Assembly: GCA_026399205.1 (NCBI GenBank)
Contig: JAPLRL010000034.1
Location: 1 to 64,000 of the forward strand
Length of the DNA: 64,000 nucleotides
Reading direction: 5' to 3'
DNA from: Gammaproteobacteria bacterium
GTDB taxonomy: Bacteria; Pseudomonadota; Gammaproteobacteria; Legionellales; Legionellaceae
Below are positions 27,565 through 35,886 of this stretch, piece by piece. The translations under genes were made by a program, and so were the position numbers. The notes under the pieces are model-generated. The model ran no database searches. It had not been told where the DNA came from and saw only the letters and a list, made by a program, of their open reading frames with translations. How positions within the stretch are numbered: position 1 is the first letter of the stretch; every line of letters starts with the position of its first letter.

Positions 27565-28230
27565 TCATAAAGGTAAATTAAACAACCCAGAAAAAAGCTG
27601 CATGACCCCATGTATCGGTGGATAAATCAACTGTCCTAACACATTCGTAACTAATAGGACCAATAAAATTATAAATCCAAAAGGTTCTAACCTTAAATAA
27701 TAAGTTGCTAGTCTAAGCGGGAGGAGACTGGCCAGGATTTTACTGCCATCTAAAGGCGGAAGGGGAATTAAATTTAATATGCCTAAAATGAGATTAATAG
27801 AGAGACCTGCTTGTCCTGAAAGAAATAAAAATAAAGCAAGTGTCGAGGTATTTGGGTTGAGTAGCCAGCCTACTTTGGCGCATCCGGCCCATAAAAACGC
27901 CATCAAGAAATTTGAAAGGGGGCCAGCTGCTGCAACCAGCGCCATGTCTCGCCGGGGATGACGTAATTGATGCCAAGTGATGGGGACCGGTTTAGCCCAG
28001 CCAAAAATAAACTGGAACCCACTTAATGTCGCAACGAGCAGTGGAATCAATAGCGTACCTACTAAGTCGACATGACGTAGTGGATTTAAACTTAAGCGCC
28101 CTAGAGCCTTAGCTGTGGTATCGCCACATCGATAAGCAATATACGCATGGGCTGCTTCATGCATGGTAATCGCAAACAATACTGGGATAATCCAAACTGC
28201 AATTATTTGTACGATAGAAAGAGGAGGCAT
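27565..28230 (-). CDS. Site-2 protease family membrane metalloprotease (M50)
   Basis: 221 residues, about six membrane helices. The zinc-binding HEAAH is at residues 24-28 in a membrane helix and the third ligand lies in IPLPPLDGSKILASLLP. Lacking PDZ domains, it is of the short S2P type found beside many bacterial housekeeping genes, not RseP. Substrate unknown. The Hpt gene is immediately upstream on the same strand, 25 bases away. Confidence 0.9.
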   Translation of the reverse strand: MPPLSIVQIIAVWIIPVLFAITMHEAAHAYIAYRCGDTTAKALGRLSLNPLRHVDLVGTLLIPLLVATLSGFQFIFGWAKPVPITWHQLRHPRRDMALVAAAGPLSNFLMAFLWAGCAKVGWLLNPNTSTLALFLFLSGQAGLSINLILGILNLIPLPPLDGSKILASLLPLRLATYYLRLEPFGFIILLVLLVTNVLGQLIYPPIHGVMQLFSGLFNLPL

Positions 28231-28255
28231 GGTTTTTAACCTTTTAATTGAGGTG

Positions 28256-28672
28256 CTATTGTGTTTTCAACCACGCCGCTATTGCTTCCAATGTTTCATC
28301 AACCACCACCAACACTTGTTGATACAAGCGCTCTAAATGCGCACGTTCGCCTATTTTCCAATAGCGCTCTAAATATTGGCAAGCCATTTTCAGACGTACG
28401 GTTCCAATATAAACGGCGCCGCCTTTGATTTTGTGTGCTAGCTGTTGAACTTTATCCCAGTCGTTGGCTTCATGTGCGGCTTTCATTTTATCAACATCTT
28501 GACCGATCAGCTTCTCATCTATGGCCATGGTTAAGAGTTGAGCGAGATCTGCTTTTGAGCCGTTGAGTTTGATGCCTTCTTTTTCGTCAAATAATAAAAA
28601 AGGGTCTAGGACGAATAAATCGGCTTCGTTAGGCGGGAGGTCATTTGCGTATTGTGTGATGGGGGTTGGCAT
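28256..28672 (-). CDS. Hpt-domain protein
   Basis: About 138 residues. VQQLAHKIKGGAVYIGTVRL is the histidine phosphotransfer motif HxxKGG, with the phosphorylated His at about residue 80, and the rest of the helical bundle is present to the C-terminus. ATG at 28672 has AAAGGTAAG upstream; a longer start at 28705 is possible, and anything further up would be repeat sequence. It could relay phosphate to the CheY-like protein at 24365; the kinase that fed them may be the broken one at 27158. Confidence 0.85.
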   Translation of the reverse strand: MPTPITQYANDLPPNEADLFVLDPFLLFDEKEGIKLNGSKADLAQLLTMAIDEKLIGQDVDKMKAAHEANDWDKVQQLAHKIKGGAVYIGTVRLKMACQYLERYWKIGERAHLERLYQQVLVVVDETLEAIAAWLKTQ

Positions 28673-28726
28673 GGTCTTACCTTTGTTATGTTTATATCTC
28701 ATCATAACAAATATTCCAGGGCCGTT

Positions 28727-28881
28727 GTAGGGTGGACAAAGGAGCCTAACGGTGAACTTGTCGGTTAGCATCGAGCATTCAGGCGACGTGCCCACCACCG
28801 CTCCGAGCCACCGGTGGGCACGTCGCCTTGGAGATCCCAGCGTTCTGAAAGTTCTTCGTTAGGCTCCTTTGCCCACCCTAC
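28727..28881. repeat. 155-base palindromic element, intergenic copy
   Basis: Ends GTAGGGTGGACAAAGGAGCC and GGCTCCTTTGCCCACCCTAC, inner pair GGCGACGTGCCCACC / GGTGGGCACGTCGCC. Same length as the copy inside the tgt-like frame at 16899, which supports a defined mobile unit. A short piece of the CGTCATCC family follows near 28895. Confidence 0.92.
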
Positions 28882-28930
28882 AACGACTCCCCGCGCTCAG
28901 GATGACGTTGCTGGGGAGTTACGATGTTAG

Positions 28931-31321
28931 TTAAAATAGGTCAGCTGAGTTCTCGTTTGATGCGTTTATCTCACCTTGTGGCGCAGGGATGGGGGCGTCG
29001 GATGTTTCCGCAGGTGGGGTGTCTTCTTGTCCTTCAGGGAGATGATCTTTTTGGAAATACTCCATGATGGTGCCTGGGTAGTTTGACTTTGCCAGTAAGC
29101 CGGTTTTTTTATTGATAGGGTAGGCTGCAATAGACGCGGGTGGCTCGAAAGGTTTATGAGGTAAGGTCGGGAGTACAGACTTCATAAAATCAATCCATAA
29201 GGGCAGGGCGACGTCTGCTGCGTATTCGTGAAGCGAATGAGGATTATCAAACCCGACCCAGACTGTGACCGCTAGGTCTTGATGAAAGCCTGCAAACCAG
29301 GCATCGACTTGATCATTGGTGGTGCCGGTTTTACCTGCAATATCATCGCGGTTGAGGATGCGTGCGCTTCGGGCAGATCCTTCTTGAATGACAGATTTAA
29401 GGCTCGTTTGCATGAGGAAGTTGATGTCTTGTGCTAAAACACGCGGTGCACCAGGGTGGCCTTGTTCTGGGGTGTCTGTTGCAAGGGTAGGTTTGGCTTT
29501 TAATAATACTTTGCCGGTGTTATCGGTGACTTCATTGATGAGGAAGGGTTGAATACGAAACCCACCATTGGCAAAAATAGCGTAGGCGCTAGTCAAGTCT
29601 AAAGGACTGACACTTAAGCTGCCGAGCGCGAGCGATAGACCTTTAGGCAGTGCAGCTTTTTGAAAACCAAAGCGCTGAATAAACTCAATGGCGTAATCAA
29701 TTCCAATGTCATCTAAAATGCGCAGTGACACCAGATTTTTAGAGAGAACCAATCCTTCTTTTAGACGAGTCGGGCCATTAAAAGTATGATTATAGTTATG
29801 AGGGCGGTACATCGAGTTCGGTTGAGAGGGATCATAAATCACCAGCGGAGCATCATTAATGAGGGTGGCCAGCGTGTAGCCTTTGGAGAGGGCTGCTGTA
29901 TAAATAAAAGGTTTAAAACTAGAGCCTGGTTGGCGCCCAGATTGAGTGGCTCGATTAAATTTGCTGTTTGCAAAATCAAGGCCACCAACCAAGGCTTCGA
30001 TGCCGCCGTTTTGAGGGTTTAATGCGACAAGGGCTGCTTCGGCTTCTGGAATTTGGGCGAGCTCCCAATTTTGTTTATCTTGCCTCACATAAATGACATC
30101 GCCTTCATGGGCAACTTGGTGCGCGTCGTGAATTGATGGGCCATACCAACCCCGGCTTAAGGCTCTTCTTGCCCATTTAAAGCCTTGGTAGGGGATGGTG
30201 ATGTTGTCGCCATAGCGCGTTGTGGCATGAATTTGCTGGGGTTGAACGTTGGTGACCAATGCGGGAATAAAGGTTTCAATCACTGGGTATCGGTTGAGGA
30301 CGTGCTGTTGCTTTTCTGCGGTTTTGAGATGACGCAAATCGGTTTGGGTGACGGGGCCTCGATAGCCATGTCGTTTATCGTAGGTAATTAAGTGTTGTAA
30401 GATGGTTTCATTGGCGGCTAATTGTAAGGGGGCGCGAATGGAGGTATACACCTTGTAGCCTTTTGTGTAGGCTGATTTACCAAAGTATTGAAACAGTGAT
30501 TGTCGGATCATTTCTGCAACATAAGGGGCTTCTACTTCAATTTTAGCGCCATGATAATAGGCTTTGATGGGTTCGCGGATGGCTTGTTGATATTGTTCGG
30601 CAGAAAGATAGCCCGCGTTAAACATGCGCTCTAATACGTGGTTTCGTCTTTTTTCGGCAGCAGGTGGGTTTGCAATTGGGTTTTGCGTGGATGGCGCTTG
30701 TGGGAGCCCTGCAATCATGGCCATTTCAGAAATGGTTAATTCTTTGAGGGTTTTGCCATAATAAATTTGCGCAGCTGCCCCGACACCATAGGCACGATTA
30801 CCTAGATAAATTTTATTGAGATAGAGTTCTAAGATTTTTTCTTTGCTGAGCTCTCGATCAATTTTAATGGCCAGTAAAATTTCTTGTATTTTACGGAGAA
30901 ATGTCTTTTTTCGAGATAAGAAAAAGTTTCTAGCGACCTGCATGGTGATGGTACTGCCACCTTGCGACTTGGTGCCGGTCTTGAGCATTTTAATGCCGGC
31001 TCGACCGAGACCCAGGAAATCAACCCCAGAATGCTCAAAATAACGTTGATCTTCGGTGGCGAGTACGCCTTGAATTAAGGGTTGCGGGATATCAGAGAAG
31101 GCAACTGGAATGCGTCTTTTTTCCCCATACTCTTGGATGAGGCGTCCTTCTTGTGTGTAGATTCTTAAGGGAACCTGTAATTTGACTTGTTTGAGTGAAT
31201 CAATAGGCGGCAGCTGGCTATCTAGATAAAGCAGCAGGAAGCCGATTCCTAAAGAAACAAATAAACCAAGGCTAATCAGCGACCAAATGCCTGTTCGCCA
31301 AAGATAAGGTGTTTTTTTCAT
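28931..31321 (-). CDS. mrcA: Penicillin-binding protein 1A
   Basis: Bifunctional peptidoglycan synthase, 796 residues. One N-terminal membrane helix, then the GT51 glycosyltransferase with ATEDQRYFEHSGVD (catalytic Glu), GGSTITMQVARNFFLSRKKT and KILELYLNKIYLGN. The transpeptidase has GRQPGSSFKPF (SxxK serine), SKN and KTGTTND. The insertion between GT and TP typical of gammaproteobacterial PBP1A is present. The cell therefore still builds peptidoglycan. It is transcribed away from the unknown gene at 31453. Confidence 0.96.
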   Translation of the reverse strand: MKKTPYLWRTGIWSLISLGLFVSLGIGFLLLYLDSQLPPIDSLKQVKLQVPLRIYTQEGRLIQEYGEKRRIPVAFSDIPQPLIQGVLATEDQRYFEHSGVDFLGLGRAGIKMLKTGTKSQGGSTITMQVARNFFLSRKKTFLRKIQEILLAIKIDRELSKEKILELYLNKIYLGNRAYGVGAAAQIYYGKTLKELTISEMAMIAGLPQAPSTQNPIANPPAAEKRRNHVLERMFNAGYLSAEQYQQAIREPIKAYYHGAKIEVEAPYVAEMIRQSLFQYFGKSAYTKGYKVYTSIRAPLQLAANETILQHLITYDKRHGYRGPVTQTDLRHLKTAEKQQHVLNRYPVIETFIPALVTNVQPQQIHATTRYGDNITIPYQGFKWARRALSRGWYGPSIHDAHQVAHEGDVIYVRQDKQNWELAQIPEAEAALVALNPQNGGIEALVGGLDFANSKFNRATQSGRQPGSSFKPFIYTAALSKGYTLATLINDAPLVIYDPSQPNSMYRPHNYNHTFNGPTRLKEGLVLSKNLVSLRILDDIGIDYAIEFIQRFGFQKAALPKGLSLALGSLSVSPLDLTSAYAIFANGGFRIQPFLINEVTDNTGKVLLKAKPTLATDTPEQGHPGAPRVLAQDINFLMQTSLKSVIQEGSARSARILNRDDIAGKTGTTNDQVDAWFAGFHQDLAVTVWVGFDNPHSLHEYAADVALPLWIDFMKSVLPTLPHKPFEPPASIAAYPINKKTGLLAKSNYPGTIMEYFQKDHLPEGQEDTPPAETSDAPIPAPQGEINASNENSADLF

Positions 31322-31452
31322 GAAAAGAAATGAAGAATCATGTTAAGATAGGAAAAGTGATTATACACGATACTGCGCATGCTCACAATCTGAGGTTTTT
31401 TAGCGCCGCGAGATCACAAATGACGGAAGGATGGTTGTCAGGGAGTTGATAA

Positions 31453-32541
31453 ATGCCTTATGTTGTACAGCAGTTTATAGCATTAAAAGAAATGACTTCT
31501 TGGTTTGCTTCAGAGACTATTCCTGCTTTATTGGCACAATACAGCTGTGTCGATGTTAGTGGGTTACCTAAGCCTGTACAAGACGATATTGCATTTTTAG
31601 AAAAAGTGCTCGAAACAGTTTCAACCGCGATCATTTTTGAGGGCGCCTTGTTGATTTTTACGCGTCGTTATCTGCAAGATATTGTCCTAGATGACGGCAT
31701 GCGAATAGGAACACAGAAAAAACAAATAGAAGCCTTTATTCAATTTATGTTGCAAGTCTTGTTTGAAGGTAGAACAGATACGTTATTTCACGCGACCGAC
31801 GCTGTGTTGCCCTTGATGTCTTTTTTTCAAGAGGCCACCAAACGATATACTGAATTAACCCAAGCAGAATTGAAGCAAGCCTTACATGCAAAACCCACCC
31901 TAAAAATGAGTGCTCCCTTATCGATGTCTTCTTCATTTGAGCAAATGAAAGTAAGCAATCGGTGGATTGATATGCTCGAGTGGACACAGCAGCCTACGGT
32001 TGTAGACTTCATGAATGTTTTCGATGTACTGGAGCAGTTTGATCGATTTTTTCTGCCAAAAGATCCTGCTTTTTTTAAAGGAATGCCATCAAAATCACCA
32101 TTGATTGTTTTTTTTGAGTCGTCTATGCGTGTGTTGGTTGAATTTAACTGTTCGCATGTGTTGAAGCAGCACATGATGCATGGACTCATGAAGTCGTTAG
32201 TCGATGTCATCTATTTTGAAGACATACAGCGCCCAGACCTTAATCAATTTGATGAGTGGTTGGTTCGACAAGTGAATAAGTTAGAGGAAAATGCGTCATG
32301 TTTCACGATTTGCCAAGCGAGCGTTGCTGCATATCTGTTACTACAACTGCAGATGTTTGATGGTGGTCACCCCGAGCATGGGCGCGCGGTACTTCCTTGT
32401 TTTGGATTAGAAGACGTCGACATGTGGCGTTATAGTCAATCGGTGTTAACCTTATTTGAACGAGCGACCTATGAGTGGGTGGCAGAGCATGTTCAGGTGA
32501 GTCAGGCGGTGTCTCTTGAGCGTTTTTGTGAATTGTCGTAG
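31453..32541 (+). CDS. Hypothetical protein
   Basis: 362 residues, no family recognised. Mostly alpha-helical, no membrane segment or signal peptide, with long amphipathic stretches such as KKQIEAFIQFMLQVLFEGRT. Codon use and composition match the neighbours, and GGGAG lies upstream of ATG, so it is probably real. The stop TAG is formed with bases from the palindrome that begins at 32537, so the original C-terminus may have been changed by the insertion. Effector function is possible but unsupported. Confidence 0.65.
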   Translation: MPYVVQQFIALKEMTSWFASETIPALLAQYSCVDVSGLPKPVQDDIAFLEKVLETVSTAIIFEGALLIFTRRYLQDIVLDDGMRIGTQKKQIEAFIQFMLQVLFEGRTDTLFHATDAVLPLMSFFQEATKRYTELTQAELKQALHAKPTLKMSAPLSMSSSFEQMKVSNRWIDMLEWTQQPTVVDFMNVFDVLEQFDRFFLPKDPAFFKGMPSKSPLIVFFESSMRVLVEFNCSHVLKQHMMHGLMKSLVDVIYFEDIQRPDLNQFDEWLVRQVNKLEENASCFTICQASVAAYLLLQLQMFDGGHPEHGRAVLPCFGLEDVDMWRYSQSVLTLFERATYEWVAEHVQVSQAVSLERFCELS

Positions 32542-32594
32542 GTTGGGCCTTGGCCCAACATCAGATTGCATGTTGGGCCAAGGCCCAACCTACG
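32537..32594. repeat. Palindromic repeat, GTAGGTTGGGCC family (double unit)
   Basis: CGTAGGTTGGGCCTTGGCCC, a short centre, and then the inverted copy ending GGCCCAACCTACG; each half is itself palindromic. It separates two convergent genes and would act as a bidirectional hairpin. Confidence 0.9.
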
Positions 32595-32601
32595 ATTGCG
32601 A

Positions 32602-32925
32602 TCAAACAATGACATTAAACCCTGCCTTTTGCCAAGCTGTGATGCCGCCTTCTACGTTAAATACAGATTGATAACCTTGTTCTAAAAGTTTCGTTGCTGC
32701 TTGTAGCGAGCGTCCGCCGCCGCGGCAATAAAGATGAATGGGGGTATGCATATCAGGGACGTGAGTTTGAATTTGAGTCGGCACGGTTTGTAAAGGCAGA
32801 TGAATTGCTCCCTCGATGTGTCCTTCATCCCATTCATGTTGTTCGCGGACATCAATGAGTAGCATGGCTTGTGGTTGTTCCATTTTTTCTTTTAAGGCGC
32901 CGGCGTTGATTGATGATACGGGCAT
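32602..32925 (-). CDS. Single-domain rhodanese-like sulfurtransferase
   Basis: 107 residues. The active-site loop is YCRGGGRS with cysteine at about residue 67, and LLIDVREQHEWDEGHIEGA is the CH2-A type block. PspE/GlpE-like single-domain rhodanese that could pass sulfane sulfur to cyanide or a protein acceptor. 17 bases separate it from ftsB on the same strand; a good AGGAACC precedes the start. Confidence 0.9.
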   Translation of the reverse strand: MPVSSINAGALKEKMEQPQAMLLIDVREQHEWDEGHIEGAIHLPLQTVPTQIQTHVPDMHTPIHLYCRGGGRSLQAATKLLEQGYQSVFNVEGGITAWQKAGFNVIV

Positions 32926-32942
32926 AGTGGTTCCTCGGTTTA

Positions 32943-33236
32943 TTATTGATGGGGTTTATTCTCACGATTCTCAATAATTTGATAATACACTTCATTGTCT
33001 CGAACCATGCCTAATGTTTGTCTAGCTTGTTCTTCTAATGCTTGATGACCATTTTTGAGTTCTTTGATGTCCGCTACCAGGCCAGCATTTTTTTCATCGA
33101 ATTGTTGATTGGCGATGAATTGTTTCTCTGCTTTTTTTTGCAATTTGATGAGGTCGCGGACACTGCCGTCACCAAACCAGAGCTTATATTGCAAGCCGGC
33201 TAACACAATCAGTAAAATGAAGGTCATGGTGCGCAT
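32943..33236 (-). CDS. ftsB: Cell division protein FtsB
   Basis: Small bitopic divisome protein that links FtsQ, FtsL and FtsWI. 97 residues: a membrane helix at residues 3-20 (MTFILLIVLAGLQYKLWFG) followed by a coiled coil. GDGSVRDLIKLQKKAEKQ is the typical FtsB sequence just outside the membrane. Located directly downstream of eno, as in most gammaproteobacteria. Confidence 0.92.
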   Translation of the reverse strand: MRTMTFILLIVLAGLQYKLWFGDGSVRDLIKLQKKAEKQFIANQQFDEKNAGLVADIKELKNGHQALEEQARQTLGMVRDNEVYYQIIENRENKPHQ

Positions 33237-33263
33237 TGTTTATCTTCAACTGATGAATAGATG

Positions 33264-34538
33264 CTAAGACATTATACGCATATTTTTATTTTTTGTCGCA
33301 TAAGGTAATGCGGATAATTCATGAATTCTTAGCAGTTGATTGTATTTAGCAATGCGATCGGTGCGGCATAATGAACCCGTTTTAATCTGGTGACAGCCTG
33401 TTGCCACGGCAAGATCAGCAATAAACGTATCTTCGGTCTCACCAGAACGGTGCGACATCACGGTTTCATAGCCATGCGCTTGCGCAAGATGAATGGCCTG
33501 CATGGTTTCGGTTAAGGTCCCGACTTGGTTGGGTTTAATGAGGATGGCATTGGCTGTGTGTTGTTGTATGCCTTTTTCAAGGAGATGGGTATGGGTGACA
33601 AAAAGATCGTCTCCAACCAGTTGTACGTGTTGGCCTAGTCTTTGTGTGAGTGTTTTCCAGCCTTCCCAATCAGATTGATCTAAGCCATCTTCAATGCTTT
33701 TAATGGGGTATTGATGAATAAGGGTTTGATAATAATCAATCAGCATGTCAGCAGATAAGGGTTTAGAGGCTAATTCATAATGGGTGCCATTAAATAGCTC
33801 GGAGGCTGCGACATCGAGCGCAAACACAATGTCTTTGTTGAGTGCGTAACCGGCTTTAATCACTGCCTCTCCAATTAAATCTAGTGCCTGGTGATTAGAC
33901 TCTAAAGAGGGGGCAAAGCCACCTTCATCACCTACTGCGGTTGTTAAACCTTGTTGTTTAAGAATAGATTTTAAAGTATGAAAAATTTCCGCACCCATTT
34001 GTAAGGCATGCGGAAATGACTCTGCACCAATGGGCACAATCATGAATTCTTGAATATCAACCTGGTTGTCTGCATGCGCACCGCCATTGATGATATTCAT
34101 CAGCGGAACAGGTAAACACATGGGCTCGCCTGTATTTAAAGAAAGAAAGAGGGGGCGGTTACTAGCGAGCGCATGCGCTCTTGCAGTAGCTAAGGAGACA
34201 GCCAGTAATGCATTGGCACCCAGGTGTGATTTATTGGGGGTCCCATCTAATTCACATAACATAGCATCAATATGGTCTTGTTGATCGACGGCTTGTCCAA
34301 TGAGGGCAGGAGCGATAAGGGTATTGATATGGTGTACCGCTTTTAATACGCCTTTACCCGCATAACGATGCATATCATGGTCTCGGTATTCCACTGCTTC
34401 ATATTGACCAGTTGAAGCACCAGAAGGGACACTGGCTCGTGCTAGCATATCATTGTCTAAAATAACATCGGCCTCGAGGGTTGGATTTCCTCTCGAGTCT
34501 AAGATTTCGCGCCCAATAATATGTTTGATTTTTGCCAT
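33264..34538 (-). CDS. eno: Enolase
   Basis: Converts 2-phosphoglycerate to phosphoenolpyruvate. About 424 residues from ATG at 34538 ([20 protein letters not shown]). [18 protein letters not shown], the metal ligands in [20 protein letters not shown] and VGDDLFVTH, and [12 protein letters not shown] are all present. The frame opens 38 codons further upstream but that part is not conserved. Operon with ftsB. Confidence 0.98.
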   Translation of the reverse strand: MAKIKHIIGREILDSRGNPTLEADVILDNDMLARASVPSGASTGQYEAVEYRDHDMHRYAGKGVLKAVHHINTLIAPALIGQAVDQQDHIDAMLCELDGTPNKSHLGANALLAVSLATARAHALASNRPLFLSLNTGEPMCLPVPLMNIINGGAHADNQVDIQEFMIVPIGAESFPHALQMGAEIFHTLKSILKQQGLTTAVGDEGGFAPSLESNHQALDLIGEAVIKAGYALNKDIVFALDVAASELFNGTHYELASKPLSADMLIDYYQTLIHQYPIKSIEDGLDQSDWEGWKTLTQRLGQHVQLVGDDLFVTHTHLLEKGIQQHTANAILIKPNQVGTLTETMQAIHLAQAHGYETVMSHRSGETEDTFIADLAVATGCHQIKTGSLCRTDRIAKYNQLLRIHELSALPYATKNKNMRIMS

Positions 34539-34650
34539 GATGAATCCTAGAAAAAAGAGGACTCTATAATATAAAAACTGATTTTTCAAGTTGATGTTAT
34601 CAGGGTCATCGTTATACGACAACACTTGATGCATCCGAAACGCTCGATAC

Positions 34651-34718
34651 ATCCGAGCCGCGACCGTGAGGGAGCGGAAGTTTTAACTGTTCCGCTCCCT
34701 CACGGTCGCGGCTCGGAT
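34651..34718. repeat. Palindromic repeat, CCGAGCCGCGACCGT family
   Basis: ATCCGAGCCGCGACCGTGAG begins the 29-base left arm, which pairs with the right arm ending GTCGCGGCTCGGAT around a ten-base loop. The only other copy here is at 44374. It lies between eno and the ankyrin-like gene. Confidence 0.9.
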
Positions 34719-34737
34719 ATCGGGCGAAGGTCCATCC

Positions 34738-35613
34738 TTAAGCAGACATCGTATGACGTCGTGGTTCTAATTCAGCTCTCAACGTTTCGAGCACGCTGTT
34801 GATTTCTGGGCGCCCGCTTTTTTGGCAGTCTTGTGCATGTTGAAAAAAGACCAGGTTGTCAATGAGATCAATCATCTCCATTCGGGTTGTTGGATCTTGA
34901 ATTTTGCTGATAAAGTCAATCGGGCGATTTGGTTTAGTGCCGAATAACAACTGTTCTGCTGGGATAAAATAATCCGATGCATCGGCGGCATTAAGCAAGG
35001 CACTCACACATGAAAATCGTGCATTTTCGATTGCGCCATGTAGCGCGATTTTGCCTGATGTAGGGCCTGGCATGGTCAGCGTATCCGTTCTGTGTTTTAC
35101 TAAAAACTGAAGGCAGTGAAGAGCACCCCCCGTGGCCGCAACACGTAAGGCATACGCTCGATTTTTGCTGCCCTGAGGCTGAAGATCCGCTTGGGCGATG
35201 ATGGTTGTGAGTTTGCCCACATCATCTTGATTGTTTTTCATGCAACTCAAAATAGCTGTAGGGAAGTCGACAGCTGCAGCTAAGTCGCGATTATGTTGTT
35301 TGATGACCTCAATATGGTCAATGATTGCTTTCATTTTTTCTTGATAGCTTGCAATGAGCGCCACGAGGACTTGATCTTGTTTATAAGCGTCGCCTGAAAA
35401 ATGTTTGACGCTGAGATCGTATGTTGAACTAATGCCAAAGACAGCATAGATGAGGTCTTTAGGTTCCATATGGCTTGCGCTAAGTGCGTAACGTGCTTGT
35501 AACCCTGGTATACGGACTTGTATTTGAAGGGGCAGTTGGGTGATGAAGTCTTCTCTAGACAAGATACTGGGTTGAGTGAACATATTGCTGTTATACATGA
35601 TACCTAATTCCAT
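34738..35613 (-). CDS. Ankyrin-like repeat protein, possible effector
   Basis: 291 residues. The middle part has two weak ankyrin-type repeats (RAYALRVAATGGALHCLQFL and KIALHGAIENARFSCVSALL) framed by helical, non-repetitive sequence. No signal peptide or membrane helix. Proteins of this sort are frequent among Dot/Icm substrates of Legionella and Coxiella, but no secretion signal can be verified by eye. It is divergent from the NRPS gene and shares about 200 bases of upstream region with it. Confidence 0.6.
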   Translation of the reverse strand: MELGIMYNSNMFTQPSILSREDFITQLPLQIQVRIPGLQARYALSASHMEPKDLIYAVFGISSTYDLSVKHFSGDAYKQDQVLVALIASYQEKMKAIIDHIEVIKQHNRDLAAAVDFPTAILSCMKNNQDDVGKLTTIIAQADLQPQGSKNRAYALRVAATGGALHCLQFLVKHRTDTLTMPGPTSGKIALHGAIENARFSCVSALLNAADASDYFIPAEQLLFGTKPNRPIDFISKIQDPTTRMEMIDLIDNLVFFQHAQDCQKSGRPEINSVLETLRAELEPRRHTMSA

Positions 35614-35818
35614 GTTAAATTATTAGTCTTGTAGTTTATGTTAAGATCTAAATGGAGTCAATATAACTTCCTTTATGAGGCCAACCCGCACGTTGACGTC
35701 CGTTACCTGTTTCTTTGATTCTTTACTATACTCTTAAATAGGGTCCATATATTCAACAGACCTCTAGAGGCTGCTTAACCTAATTTGAACCGATCGATGG
35801 CATAAGTGAGGGGCTGCA

Positions 35819-35884
35819 ATGAATCACACACACCAAAACAAAATGGCATTTAATCTTGATGACATCAAACATCAAGATCATTAG
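35819..35884 (+). CDS. Short upstream ORF (21 residues) leading into the NRPS gene
   Basis: ATG at 35819 has GAGGGG eight bases upstream and encodes MNHTHQNKMAFNLDDIKHQD plus His, ending TAG at 35882-35884, two bases before the NRPS ATG. The NRPS has no Shine-Dalgarno sequence of its own, so ribosomes finishing this short frame could reinitiate there. Four of 21 residues are His. It may be a leader peptide, a coupling ORF or the start of a decayed gene. Confidence 0.4.
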   Translation: MNHTHQNKMAFNLDDIKHQDH

Positions 35885-35886
35885 GG

